42,577 bases of DNA. Origin: JADFOB01 sp046753625 (GTDB lineage: Bacteria; Planctomycetota; Phycisphaerae; UBA1845). The position numbers and the translations under genes were made by a program. The stretch covers positions 1-42,577 of the forward strand of contig JBHHUB010000007.1 in NCBI GenBank assembly GCA_046753625.1, written 5' to 3'. Positions 1 to 7,961 of this stretch are shown here, piece by piece. Positions within the stretch are counted from its first letter, which is position 1; each line of letters starts with the position of its first letter. A model generated the notes under the pieces. The model saw only the letters and a program-made list of their open reading frames with translations, was not told where the DNA came from and did not search any database.

Positions 1-176
1 GCTAGTAACCCGGCAGGGCCCATGTCCACCGGATGCGGGGAAACAGAGTATTATCGGACTGAAGGCACCCCACCCGCTCCGTGGCGTCGCAAGACACCCG
101 ACTAACCCATTTGTTTTCCACTTGTCAACTATTCTGACGGAATAACAATATCGATGACCGCGTCTATTTGGACGGC

Positions 177-182
177 TACAAT
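177..182 (+). promoter_or_regulatory. possible -10 element upstream of small acidic protein
   Basis: TACAAT differs from the sigma-70 -10 consensus at one base and lies in a locally AT-rich stretch (about 120-190) in an otherwise GC-rich window. No good -35 is visible at the expected distance. Transcription would start near 189, about 40 bases before the chosen start codon. Confidence 0.25.
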
Positions 183-227
183 AAACAGGCTCGACGACGT
201 GGGCACTGAGTAATGGAGAAACCAATC

Positions 228-488
228 ATGATCCCGAAGACCATGGAAGCGGGCACCCCAGCTCGACGATTCTTGCTGGCGGTGCTGCTCGGCGGCGCGC
301 CGTTGGTAACGGCTGCGTCCTGCGACCCCAACACCGGCAACTTCACCTTCTTCCGCGATGACGGGCTCATCGAGGACGTGCTCGACGAGGGCGACTTCTT
401 CGACGACGACCACCACCACGACGACGGCTTCTTCTTCGACATCTTCCAGGAGGATTACTTCTACGACGATTGCTTCGATTGCTTCTGA
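228..488 (+). CDS. small secreted Asp/His/Phe-rich protein, function unknown
   Basis: This is an 86-residue protein I do not recognise. The ATG at 228 is preferred over the one at 213 because GGAG sits nine bases upstream of it. Residues 1-30 look like a secretion signal: basic PARR, hydrophobic FLLAVLLGG, then a small-residue region ending in ASC. That cysteine could be a lipoprotein site, but the residue three before it is Ala rather than Leu, so the lipobox is weak. The mature part is extremely acidic and aromatic, with a DDDHHHDD core and Phe-rich patches, and it ends in CFDCF. The DNA of this part is made of runs of repeated gac, cac and ttc triplets, which suggests growth by codon slippage. 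Clustered Asp, His and two terminal Cys could bind metal ions outside the cytoplasm; that is inference only. It stands alone between an upstream region without genes and a hairpin repeat downstream. Confidence 0.6.
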   Translation: MIPKTMEAGTPARRFLLAVLLGGAPLVTAASCDPNTGNFTFFRDDGLIEDVLDEGDFFDDDHHHDDGFFFDIFQEDYFYDDCFDCF

Positions 489-522
489 CGCAACGCAAAC
501 GCTGATTCGATGGGTCTGCCTT

Positions 523-582
523 GTGACACAGCGGCCCACCGCTGTGTCTGGGCAGCCCTTCAGCCGGGGGCGGCTGAGCCAC
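523..582. repeat. two-hairpin intergenic element, short copy
   Basis: Two perfect hairpins follow each other: ACACAGCGG/CCGCTGTGT at 526-547 with a four-base loop, and CAGCCG/CGGCTG at 561-576. The ends read GTG and CAC. The same two-hairpin layout with the same stem sequences occurs at 13319-13420, so this is a dispersed element and not a chance terminator. It lies just after the small acidic protein gene. Confidence 0.6.
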
Positions 583-633
583 GAGGGCCGAGCCAGCACG
601 CCAAGACAACCTTGACCTAGCCCGCGAGCAATC

Positions 634-1203
634 CTACAGGGCGGCGAGGGTGGCCAGATCGAAAGGCTTGGCGGCGGTGATGGTTGCGCCGAATGCGCGG
701 CGAGGGTCTGCCTGAGGCGTTAGCGTAAACCCGTCATGACCGAACACTTCGGCGATCAGCGCTTGGAGTTCCGGTTCGCAGCCGGCCCAGGTATCCGGCG
801 TGTTGGGTGCCAAGGCGCGGTCATTGATGAACCAATCGAAGGTGGAGCGGCTGAACGTCAAACCGCCCGCGCCGGCCAACGCCTTCTCCAATAGCAGACA
901 CGCCCCGGCCGCCGCCGCAAGAGCCTGGCGAAATCGACCGGCATTGCTCCCATCCAGTGCGGCTTTTCGGTTGTAGCGCATTCCCCAGACGCCGTCCGCG
1001 TGATCCATGTTGTAATCGGCCTCCAGCGCGATGAGCATCACGCCCGGACCGTCGGGAACATGCCGGTAATCCGCGACGTCGATCAGCAGTTCTGGGAGCG
1101 ATTCCTCCCGAATCCACTCATGGAAAATCGGGATCAGCCGCGCCGCATCAACGCCCATGGCGCCGTCGACGGGAATCTTCACGTTCGTGTGCTGCCATTG
1201 CAT
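634..1203 (-). CDS. conserved hypothetical protein
   Basis: About 189 residues from the Met of MQWQHTNVKIPVDG; the frame is open upstream to 1251, so 16 more residues are possible. I chose the internal Met because the recognisable domain begins directly after it; no strong Shine-Dalgarno decides the matter. The protein looks soluble, with no signal peptide or membrane segment. The notable conserved-looking stretch is LLIDVADYRHVPDGPGVMLI followed by ALEADYNMD, then a segment of small residues and a C-terminal helix-rich part. I recall similar uncharacterised proteins from Planctomycetes and Acidobacteria with the same VADYRHVP-type motif, but no function is known to me. It ends just after the hairpin element at 523-582 and has its own upstream region, so it is probably monocistronic. 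Confidence 0.7.
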   Translation of the reverse strand: MQWQHTNVKIPVDGAMGVDAARLIPIFHEWIREESLPELLIDVADYRHVPDGPGVMLIALEADYNMDHADGVWGMRYNRKAALDGSNAGRFRQALAAAAGACLLLEKALAGAGGLTFSRSTFDWFINDRALAPNTPDTWAGCEPELQALIAEVFGHDGFTLTPQADPRRAFGATITAAKPFDLATLAAL

Positions 1204-1313
1204 TTCTTGTCTACCCTGCTCCTGCATCCGGGCGGCCCGTGTGGGGTTCACCCGACGTGCTCCCGTGCGATTCCCTAGTGCTTTGACGCACCTAAACTTT
1301 CGGGTTCGTTACG

Positions 1314-1375
1314 AATCAGAGCCGCGGGCGACAGCCCTCGGACTGGTCCCACCGCTAGCGCGGTGGGCTCTGATT
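1314..1375. repeat. nested inverted repeat between genes
   Basis: Outer arms AATCAGAGCC (1314-1323) and GGCTCTGATT (1366-1375) are perfect inverted copies. Inside is a perfect hairpin, CCCACCGC-TAGC-GCGGTGGG, at 1348-1367. It lies between the 3' end of the sulfite reductase gene and the 5' side of the hypothetical gene, both on the minus strand. It could act as a terminator or processing site or be a mobile palindromic element. There is no T-tract. Confidence 0.6.
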
Positions 1376-1436
1376 GGCGCGCCCGATTCCGGTGGCTCGG
1401 GCAGCGACAACCCATAGATTACGGTGTGACGCAGCA

Positions 1437-3704
1437 CTAGTCGACCGCCGCCTCTCCGCGGATGCGATGATAACAACTGTGCGCGGCCTCGACGAATAGC
1501 TGCGCCTCCTCGATGGTCTGGTGGGCCGATTCGCTGGTAAACGCCGCGTCACCTTTTTCGTAGGCTGCGAACAGGTACTGTGCGAATTTGCCGTGCGCGT
1601 ACGGATCAAAGAATATCTTGGTGTTGTAGTAGCGCTCGCGGAATTCCTCTACGATTTCGTCGGGATCATCGTCGGAGACGTCGTCGTACTGTAGCTGCAC
1701 CAGGGCTTTGGCGGCCGTGAGCATGGCACGAAGGGCCTCGGCGCCGGCCTTGGGCGCATCACCGCCTTCCAGCAACACCTGAGCATCGAATACCATCCGC
1801 TCGGCGCTGGTCATTGAGAACTCAAACGCGGAGACGACCTCACCGGCACACTCGCCCTTGCCGATGTCGCCGGTGCTGTATTCCCGCGGATCGGCCCAAT
1901 CGCTGTAAAACGATGGATCGGCGTCGTGGTCCGGCGGATTCTTCGTCAGGTCTTCCAGCACGCGGCGCATAGCCACCTTGCCCACACGGGCCACAAACGT
2001 CTGAAACTCTTCGTCGCCCCGGCGGTCTTTGAGGTAAAACTCGAGAATGCGGTCGAGCGCATCAGGAATCCGCTTGGAAGGAATAGGCACGATCGGCAGG
2101 CCGAACGAGCCGGCGTTGTTTTCCCACTGACCCCCGAGCACGACCTGAAAATGGGGCACCTGATAGCCGCCGACGATCCGGTTCACGCCGAAAAAGCCGA
2201 TGTCCGCGACGTGGTGCTGGGCGCAACTATTGAAACAACCGCTGACCTTAATGTGCAAGGCTTGCACGGCTTGGTCCATCTGGAAACACTTCTCGGCCAG
2301 CCGCTTGCGCAACTCGCCGGCCAGGCCTCGCGAAGAAGAAATCCCCAGCTTGCAGGTATCCGTGCCGGGGCATGCTACAATGTCAAGAATATGGCACGCG
2401 CCGGGCTCGCTCAACCCGACGGCATGAAGCGCCTTGTACAGCGCGGGCACATCCGCCTTGGAAACCCATCGAATCACAAAATTCTGCTCGACCGTCGTGC
2501 GGATCGTGCCGGTGGTGAAGGTGCGCACTATGTCGGCCAGAGCGCGGGTCTGATTGGCCGTCAGATCGCCCAGAGGCAACGCGACCGTAACCGTCGTATA
2601 CCCCGCCTGCCGCTGGTCGCGCAGGTTGGTTTTGATCCAGAAGCCGTAGCTTTCGTCGCCGTTGATTTCGGGCAATACGCCGGACGAACGCTTCGGCGTC
2701 TCCTGCTCCTTCTGCGCCTCCTCAAGGTATTCGGTCCAGCGCGGATCGTCGTGCAGCAACTTGCGCTCGGCGAGCACGGCCTCCTTGAACGTCTCCATGC
2801 CCATGCTTTTGATCAGAAACTTCATCCGGGCTTTGGATCGGTTTTTCTTCTCACCATGCTTGGCGAAAACACGGGCGATGGCCTGCGCCATGGGCAGCGT
2901 CTCATCGAGCGGAAGAAACGCGTCGAACAGCTTGGCCGCATGGGGCACGGCACCAAGCCCGCCACCGACGACGAATCGAAACCCACGCTCCTCCTTTCCG
3001 TCCACGACCCGCGTTACCGCCGTGTAACCAAGATCGTGCATCGCGGTGAGCCCGCATGCGTGCTGTCCACAGCCGCTGAACGTCGGCTTGAACTTGCGCC
3101 CGAAATTCTGCGCATCCGGGTGGCCGAGCAGGAACAGCGCCAACGCCCGGGCATGCGGCGTCACGTCGAACGCCTCATCCGGACAGACGCCCGCGTAGGG
3201 ACACCCCGTAACATTGCGCACCGAGTTGCCGCACGCCTCACGCGTGGTGATGCCCACCGCCGCCAAACGCCGCATGATCGTGGGCGTGTCGTCGAGGTGG
3301 ATAAAATGCAACTGAAAGTCCTGACGTGTGGTCACGTGGACGATGCCGTCGGAATACTCCTCGGCTAAGTCCGCGAGGGTTTCGAGCTGCTCCGGATTCA
3401 TCCCCCCGTAGGGAATCTTGATGCGCATCATACCGGGGGCATCCCAAACGGTGTTGGGGCCCTTGGTCATCGCGGCTTCCCGGTAGGCGAGTTGGCGGGT
3501 GCGCGTGCCGTCGTAGCGCTGGCCGTTGTCGTAGCGCTGGCCGTACGCCCCACGCCGCAGCCGTGTCTCGGCGAAGACTTTTTCGTCGAGCTTGCCTTGC
3601 CGACGGAGCGCCATCTCCGTCTCGAACGTCTCTATTTCTTCCGCGAGTTGATCCGGGAGCGTACCGGCGAGACGCTCCTTCCACAGGATATTGCTGGCCT
3701 TCAT
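1437..3704 (-). CDS. ferredoxin-type sulfite/nitrite reductase with C-terminal extension
   Basis: A 755-residue siroheme and [4Fe-4S] enzyme that carries out six-electron reduction of sulfite to sulfide or of nitrite to ammonia. The start at 3704 is supported by GGAG nine bases upstream; the frame is open to 3875, but that would run into the divergent neighbour. The protein has the two tandem half-domains of the family. The N-terminal half carries IVHVTTRQDFQLHFI and the CGNSVRNVTGCPYAGVC region. The C-terminal half carries the cluster ligands ACPGTDTC and SGCFNSC. After about residue 630 there is an extra helical domain of about 110 residues containing RYYNTKIFFDPYAHGKFAQY, which resembles a HEPN-like extension and is absent from classical CysI. 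Its divergent neighbour is a cysteine-synthase-like enzyme, which favours sulfite over nitrite as substrate. A ferredoxin electron donor is inferred, since no flavoprotein partner gene is adjacent. Confidence 0.88.
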   Translation of the reverse strand: MKASNILWKERLAGTLPDQLAEEIETFETEMALRRQGKLDEKVFAETRLRRGAYGQRYDNGQRYDGTRTRQLAYREAAMTKGPNTVWDAPGMMRIKIPYGGMNPEQLETLADLAEEYSDGIVHVTTRQDFQLHFIHLDDTPTIMRRLAAVGITTREACGNSVRNVTGCPYAGVCPDEAFDVTPHARALALFLLGHPDAQNFGRKFKPTFSGCGQHACGLTAMHDLGYTAVTRVVDGKEERGFRFVVGGGLGAVPHAAKLFDAFLPLDETLPMAQAIARVFAKHGEKKNRSKARMKFLIKSMGMETFKEAVLAERKLLHDDPRWTEYLEEAQKEQETPKRSSGVLPEINGDESYGFWIKTNLRDQRQAGYTTVTVALPLGDLTANQTRALADIVRTFTTGTIRTTVEQNFVIRWVSKADVPALYKALHAVGLSEPGACHILDIVACPGTDTCKLGISSSRGLAGELRKRLAEKCFQMDQAVQALHIKVSGCFNSCAQHHVADIGFFGVNRIVGGYQVPHFQVVLGGQWENNAGSFGLPIVPIPSKRIPDALDRILEFYLKDRRGDEEFQTFVARVGKVAMRRVLEDLTKNPPDHDADPSFYSDWADPREYSTGDIGKGECAGEVVSAFEFSMTSAERMVFDAQVLLEGGDAPKAGAEALRAMLTAAKALVQLQYDDVSDDDPDEIVEEFRERYYNTKIFFDPYAHGKFAQYLFAAYEKGDAAFTSESAHQTIEEAQLFVEAAHSCYHRIRGEAAVD

Positions 3705-3750
3705 GATGATGTACTCCGGTCCGGGCGACGGTTGCCTTGACAGCGCCTCC

Positions 3751-3779
3751 AGATTAGCAAAACGGCACCTGATAATCAA
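3751..3779 (-). promoter_or_regulatory. putative sigma-70 promoter of sulfite reductase gene
   Basis: Reading the minus strand, TTGATT (3779-3774) is followed after 17 bases by TAATCT (3756-3751). Both match four of six consensus positions. The predicted transcript begins near 3744 and leaves a leader of about 40 bases containing the GGAG that sets the start codon. Confidence 0.4.
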
Positions 3780-3873
3780 CGGACGACCAAGGTGGGCAGT
3801 GACCGCGAGACCGCGCGCCTGCGGAACCTGTCGATGGCGTTGACGAATGACTTTAGGTATAGTCTCAACCGTC

Positions 3874-5235
3874 ATGAACAGCGATCAGAATCTTCGCGTG
3901 TACGAATCGATTCTCGGACTCTTACCCAGCGCCGAGAATCCGACCCCGCTCGTGCGCCTCAATAAAGTCGTACCGTTCAAACACGCCCAAGTCTTCGCCA
4001 AACTCGAATGGTTCAATCCTTTTGGGGCGATCAAGGACCGGGTGGCCGCCAACATGGTTCGAGACGCCGAAGAACGGGGCGCGCTCGAATCCGGCAAAAA
4101 GCTCGTCGAGGCCACGTCCGGCAACACGGGCCTGGGGCTGTCCATGATCGGCAACGCCAAGGGCTATCCCCTGCGAACGCCGCTTTCTGTGGCGATTCCG
4201 CTGGAAAAACGAACGGTGTTGCGGTTCTTCGGAACGGAGGTGGTCGAGCTTTCCGACTCCCTCTGCCCGGCGCCCGGCGCCCCGGAAGGCGCCATCGCCA
4301 AAGCCATGGAAACCGCGGCGACCGAGCCGGATTTCGTCCTGTTGAACCAGTACAAAAATGAGGCCAACCCCGGTGCACACTACCGCACGACCGGCCCGGA
4401 AATCTGGCGGCAGACGCAAGGCAAGATCACGCACTTCGTGGCCGGCCTCGGCACCTGCGGCACGATCACCGGAACGGGAACGTATCTCAAGGAGCAGCGG
4501 TCCGACGTGCGCGTGCTCGGTGTCTACCCGGAAGAGGGACACGACATCCCCGGGGTGCGCAGCCTCAGGCAGCTCGAACACACCGATTTCTACCGCCCCG
4601 AGTTGTACAACGATACGACGGAGGTCACCAACCGCGAGGCGTTCGACATGTGCCTGCGGCTAAACCGCGAAGAAAGCGTCATCGGCGGTCCGAGTTCCGG
4701 CATGGCGATGACGGGCTTGCTGCGCATGGTGCCCGATGAGCCGGGAACACTCGCCGTGGTGATCTTCCCGGATGATGTGTTCAAGTACGCCTCGTCGTTC
4801 CAGCGGCATTTCGCCGACTTGTGCCCGACGGGCGAGGACGACCAGGCGACCGGAACGAGCAAGAACGACCTGTTCGTCGCGGAGATGATCGAGAACCTCA
4901 AGAACAAACACGACACGATCAAAGCCAACGACGTCGCCAAGCTCCTGGCACAACCAGATCACCCCATGATCGTCGATGTGCGCGAGCCCGAGTTGTACCG
5001 CACGTCCATCATCGAGGGCTCGGTGAACATCCCGCAAAATGACCTGCCCCAACGCAAAGTGGAATTGCCGGAGGATCGCGATGCCCCGATCATCATGGTC
5101 TGCGGGATCGGCAAATTCTCGAAGTACACCACGCTCTACCTCAAATCCTTGGGGTACCGCAACGTCAAGAGCATGAAAGGCGGCGTCAACGAGTGGGTCC
5201 GCAAAGGTCACCCGACCCGCGCCGCCGACGCCTAG
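3874..5235 (+). CDS. cysteine synthase-like PLP enzyme fused to rhodanese
   Basis: A 453-residue two-domain protein. Residues 1 to about 320 are a fold-type II PLP enzyme of the cysteine synthase/cystathionine beta-synthase family. The PLP lysine is K54 in NPFGAIKDR, the substrate loop is TSGNTG, and the phosphate-binding loop is GLGTCGTITGTGT. Residues from about 345 onwards are a single rhodanese domain with IVDVREPELY and active-site Cys410 in VCGIGKFSK. The enzyme would add sulfide to an activated serine, while the rhodanese could deliver or trap sulfane sulfur. It is transcribed divergently from the sulfite reductase gene across 169 bases, which suggests co-regulated sulfur assimilation. 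A TATAGT at 3858-3863 could be a -10 box; transcription would then begin about four bases before the ATG. No Shine-Dalgarno is present, so near-leaderless expression is possible. An ATG at 3847 in the same frame is the alternative start. The exact acceptor (O-acetylserine, O-phosphoserine or homocysteine) cannot be read from the sequence. Confidence 0.85.
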   Translation: MNSDQNLRVYESILGLLPSAENPTPLVRLNKVVPFKHAQVFAKLEWFNPFGAIKDRVAANMVRDAEERGALESGKKLVEATSGNTGLGLSMIGNAKGYPLRTPLSVAIPLEKRTVLRFFGTEVVELSDSLCPAPGAPEGAIAKAMETAATEPDFVLLNQYKNEANPGAHYRTTGPEIWRQTQGKITHFVAGLGTCGTITGTGTYLKEQRSDVRVLGVYPEEGHDIPGVRSLRQLEHTDFYRPELYNDTTEVTNREAFDMCLRLNREESVIGGPSSGMAMTGLLRMVPDEPGTLAVVIFPDDVFKYASSFQRHFADLCPTGEDDQATGTSKNDLFVAEMIENLKNKHDTIKANDVAKLLAQPDHPMIVDVREPELYRTSIIEGSVNIPQNDLPQRKVELPEDRDAPIIMVCGIGKFSKYTTLYLKSLGYRNVKSMKGGVNEWVRKGHPTRAADA

Positions 5236-5339
5236 GACGCATCAGGCCCACGACCACCGCCCGCCGCCGCGTCCGGGATGATTATCGACCCCAGAGGCTG
5301 TCTTCAACTCCAGGCGCGGCTCGACCGAACTAACCCATA

Positions 5340-5449
5340 GGAAACGATCTCGCTCGGCGTGCATCGCGCTCGGCATCGGTGGACACACTCCCGCGCCGCC
5401 TGCGCCTCTCGCCCGCCCAGGCGGCGACCACTGCCTGGGTATCGTTTCC
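5340..5449 (+). promoter_or_regulatory. candidate structured leader RNA of HD-GYP gene
   Basis: A closing helix of nine perfect pairs joins GGAAACGAT (5340-5348) to ATCGTTTCC (5441-5449). Inside it, CGCCGCCTG (5394-5402) pairs perfectly with CAGGCGGCG (5418-5426). CCCAGGC (5416-5422) also pairs perfectly with GCCTGGG (5433-5439). The last two helices share bases 5418-5422 and exclude each other, the arrangement of an attenuator or switch. The element ends 55 bases before the ATG at 5505. No known c-di-GMP riboswitch core was recognised, and high GC raises the chance of accidental stems. Confidence 0.35.
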
Positions 5450-5504
5450 AAGGAATGCGGCCGTGTCGCGTCAGCACGGCCTGCTTGCCCTTGGTCATCC
5501 CTCG

Positions 5505-6941
5505 ATGGCTAACGAACTGAACTACGGTGCCCGAACTTTGCGTGCCCTACTCAAGAATCTCGCCATCTTGCTTACCGCACAGCTAGTCTGTGTGGCCGTG
5601 GGATCGTGGATGCATCATCAGTTTCTCACGGCATCAACCCGCCACGCGCTCCATGAGCAAACCTGGTCCGAGTTGGAAACGCATGCGGAATGGTTGCAGG
5701 CGACACTCGCCCGAACGACATCGACCGCACGCGGCGTACGTGCTTCCGACGCGAAGTCCGCATGGAGTACGATCACCGACCAACCCCTGCCCGGCGACGG
5801 CGTCCTGATCGTCGATGAGCAATGGCGCGTGCTCACCGACTCCGAACTGGGCCGGGACGATCGCGTCGAGGCGGATGTTATCGGAGCACCCTGTGGTTGG
5901 ATGCCACTCTCCGACGCCCCGCGGACGTCGGATCATGGCATTCGCGGACATCTGCAACGCCCGGACGGCCCCCATTGGGCCGTCGCCCTGGAGATACAAG
6001 ACCCTCCAGGCCACCTCGTGGTGCACCGCCCCGCGTCCGAGCTCGACGCCACCGCCGCGGCGCTGTTCACTTCGCTACCCATCATCAGCGGGGTATCCAC
6101 TCTTTGGATATGCATGCTGCTGGGGATGGTTGACTACTTGATTCTGGCACGGCTCGAAGAGCAGGCGGGCCGGGAGCGAGCGGAACGTGAGCGCAACGCC
6201 TTAGCCCAATCGCAAAGCCTGATCCGCACGCGCGACACGGTCATTTTCGGACTCGCGAAACTCGCCGACTCGCGCGATCCGGAAACAGGAGATCATCTAG
6301 AGCGAATCTCAGTCTATTCCGCCACGCTCGCCTCCGCGCTCCAGCATCACCCCACCTTCCGCAAGATTGTAACCCCGTCGTTCGTCAAGCTCATTCGCAT
6401 CAGCTCCGCATTGCACGACATCGGCAAGGTCGGCATCGACGATAGCATTCTTCGCAAGCAGACCGGCCTGACGCCCGAGGAACGGGTGCGCATGCAGCGC
6501 CACACGGAAATCGGCGGCCAATGCCTTCGGGAGATGGAACAGCGCTTGGGCAGCTCGAATTTCCTGCAGATGGCCAGAGAGGTTGCGTACGCCCACCACG
6601 AAGCGTGGGACGGCAGCGGTTACCCCTACGGCCTGAAAGGTGACGAGATTCCATTGGCCGCACGCATCGTGGCCATCGTGGATGTCTACGATGCGCTGGC
6701 AAGCAAGCGTGTATACAAGGAGGCGTTGCCGCACGAAGCGTGCAAGGCCTACCTCTGCGAGCAGGCAGGAAAAAAGTTCGACCCCGCGTTGATCCAGGTA
6801 TGGCTCACCGTTGAATCCAAGTTTGCCGAAACCGCGCGGCGTTTCACCGGAGCGGAGCCGCTGCACGACCAGCCGGAAAAGATACCCGTCAAGCCGATCC
6901 AAGCCGAGCCCCTGCCGGCCGATCTGGCCGAAGTATTCTAA
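5505..6941 (+). CDS. membrane HD-GYP domain phosphodiesterase
   Basis: A 478-residue sensor enzyme predicted to hydrolyse the second messenger c-di-GMP. The frame is open upstream to 5379, but that part covers the structured leader; the ATG at 5505 gives a sensible cytoplasmic N-tail before the first membrane segment. Order of parts: a membrane helix near residues 20-40 (AILLTAQLVCVAVGSW); an extracytoplasmic sensing region of about 150 residues; a second helix (LPIISGVSTLWICMLLG) near 185-210; a short charged linker; then the HD-GYP domain. The metal-binding residues are intact: GDHLERI, His304-Asp305 in HDIGKVGID, and HHEAWDGSGYP with GYP at 372-374. It is followed after 60 bases by a second HD protein that lacks these residues, so the two are probably co-expressed. 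The sensed signal is unknown. Confidence 0.87.
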   Translation: MANELNYGARTLRALLKNLAILLTAQLVCVAVGSWMHHQFLTASTRHALHEQTWSELETHAEWLQATLARTTSTARGVRASDAKSAWSTITDQPLPGDGVLIVDEQWRVLTDSELGRDDRVEADVIGAPCGWMPLSDAPRTSDHGIRGHLQRPDGPHWAVALEIQDPPGHLVVHRPASELDATAAALFTSLPIISGVSTLWICMLLGMVDYLILARLEEQAGRERAERERNALAQSQSLIRTRDTVIFGLAKLADSRDPETGDHLERISVYSATLASALQHHPTFRKIVTPSFVKLIRISSALHDIGKVGIDDSILRKQTGLTPEERVRMQRHTEIGGQCLREMEQRLGSSNFLQMAREVAYAHHEAWDGSGYPYGLKGDEIPLAARIVAIVDVYDALASKRVYKEALPHEACKAYLCEQAGKKFDPALIQVWLTVESKFAETARRFTGAEPLHDQPEKIPVKPIQAEPLPADLAEVF

Positions 6942-7001
6942 GCGGAACCACGCACGGGTTCCGAAAGGCCCGCGGGCGCGGGCCCAACCGGAGCGTACGC
7001 C

Positions 7002-7961
7002 ATGCACGAATCGATTTTTCGAACGAACAGACTCTTCGAATGCACCCTGCTGATCGTTGTGATCGGCATGACCTGCATCGCCGCGAAGTTGGGCGAACAC
7101 AAGCTGGTCGTGCTCAATCTGTTTTTCCTGCCGATCATCCTCGATGCCTACTTCCGCGGCCGTACGAGTGCGTGCATCGTGGCCCTGCTGTCCGTACTCG
7201 CCGTCACGATTGTGGCGGTGATCGATCCCAATGGGATGGCCGCGCACTTTACACCGCTGATTTCCGGATTCGCCCTGGCCATGTGGGCGGGCATCCTCGG
7301 CCTGGCCGCCATCCTCGTCGGCACACTTTGCGACGAACGCGCCAAGACTGTCGAGGAGCTCCACCAGGCCTACGTGGGCGTCGTGGAAGTGCTTTCACGT
7401 TACCTGCAGGGTGGACACCCCACCACCAAGTCGCGCTCGATCCGTGTGGCCGAGTTGAGCCAGCGCATCGCCGAGCAAATGCGCCTCAGCCAACGCCAAA
7501 TCGACGACATTCGGGTGGCCGCATTGCTCTACGATCTTGGCAACGTCGAGATCACAACCAACTTGATAACCAAGGTGGTCGACACGCTGGAAGCCAGCAA
7601 CAGGGCGGCCACCAAGCACACGTTCGCCGGTATGGATCTGGTCCATTCGCTTGGAACCGTGCTGCACTCGGCCGTTCCCTTGCTGCTCGATCAGGACCGG
7701 CAAAGTCATGATTTCCTGGACCCCGGCGATGTACTCGAAGCCACCGAGAGCCCCCTCGGCGCCAAAATCATCTCCGCGGCCCGCGCGTTCGATCAACTGA
7801 CCGAACCCGGGACCGATGGTAAAGCGATGTCGCCCACGGATGCCCTTTGGGAACTCACCCAAGACCGCGCCGGCAACTACGACGCCGGCGTGCTCAAAGC
7901 CATGGGTCGCGTAGCACTGCGGCCGCCGGTCAAACACGACCACCAACACGCGTTGGCTTGA
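7002..7961 (+). CDS. membrane protein with degenerate HD-GYP domain
   Basis: A 319-residue protein starting at an ATG with GGAG eight bases upstream. Residues 10-110 contain four or five membrane helices with short loops, unlike the large periplasmic sensor of the upstream protein. From about residue 125 the sequence follows the HD-GYP fold, with SIRVAELSQRIAEQM in place of GHsxRV and ALLYDLGN (Y177-D178) in place of ALLHDIGK. The HHExxDGxGYP motif is missing altogether, although the later IISAARAFDQLT helix is recognisable. All expected metal-binding histidines are therefore lost, and the protein should not be a phosphodiesterase. It may act as a c-di-GMP receptor, a membrane-stress sensor or a partner of the active enzyme encoded just upstream. 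Domain assignment is from motif alignment; function is inference. Confidence 0.75.
   Translation: MHESIFRTNRLFECTLLIVVIGMTCIAAKLGEHKLVVLNLFFLPIILDAYFRGRTSACIVALLSVLAVTIVAVIDPNGMAAHFTPLISGFALAMWAGILGLAAILVGTLCDERAKTVEELHQAYVGVVEVLSRYLQGGHPTTKSRSIRVAELSQRIAEQMRLSQRQIDDIRVAALLYDLGNVEITTNLITKVVDTLEASNRAATKHTFAGMDLVHSLGTVLHSAVPLLLDQDRQSHDFLDPGDVLEATESPLGAKIISAARAFDQLTEPGTDGKAMSPTDALWELTQDRAGNYDAGVLKAMGRVALRPPVKHDHQHALA

Noticed and set aside
1..212. A gene at the left edge of the window
   Set aside because: Stops occur in all frames and no recognisable protein end was found; the stretch appears to be intergenic.
1926..3368. 480-codon plus-strand open frame within the sulfite reductase gene
   Set aside because: It is a shadow of the real minus-strand coding sequence, which carries all cluster-ligand motifs.
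5340..5449. Leader as a known c-di-GMP-I or c-di-GMP-II riboswitch
   Set aside because: The conserved core sequences of those classes were not found; only generic stems are visible.
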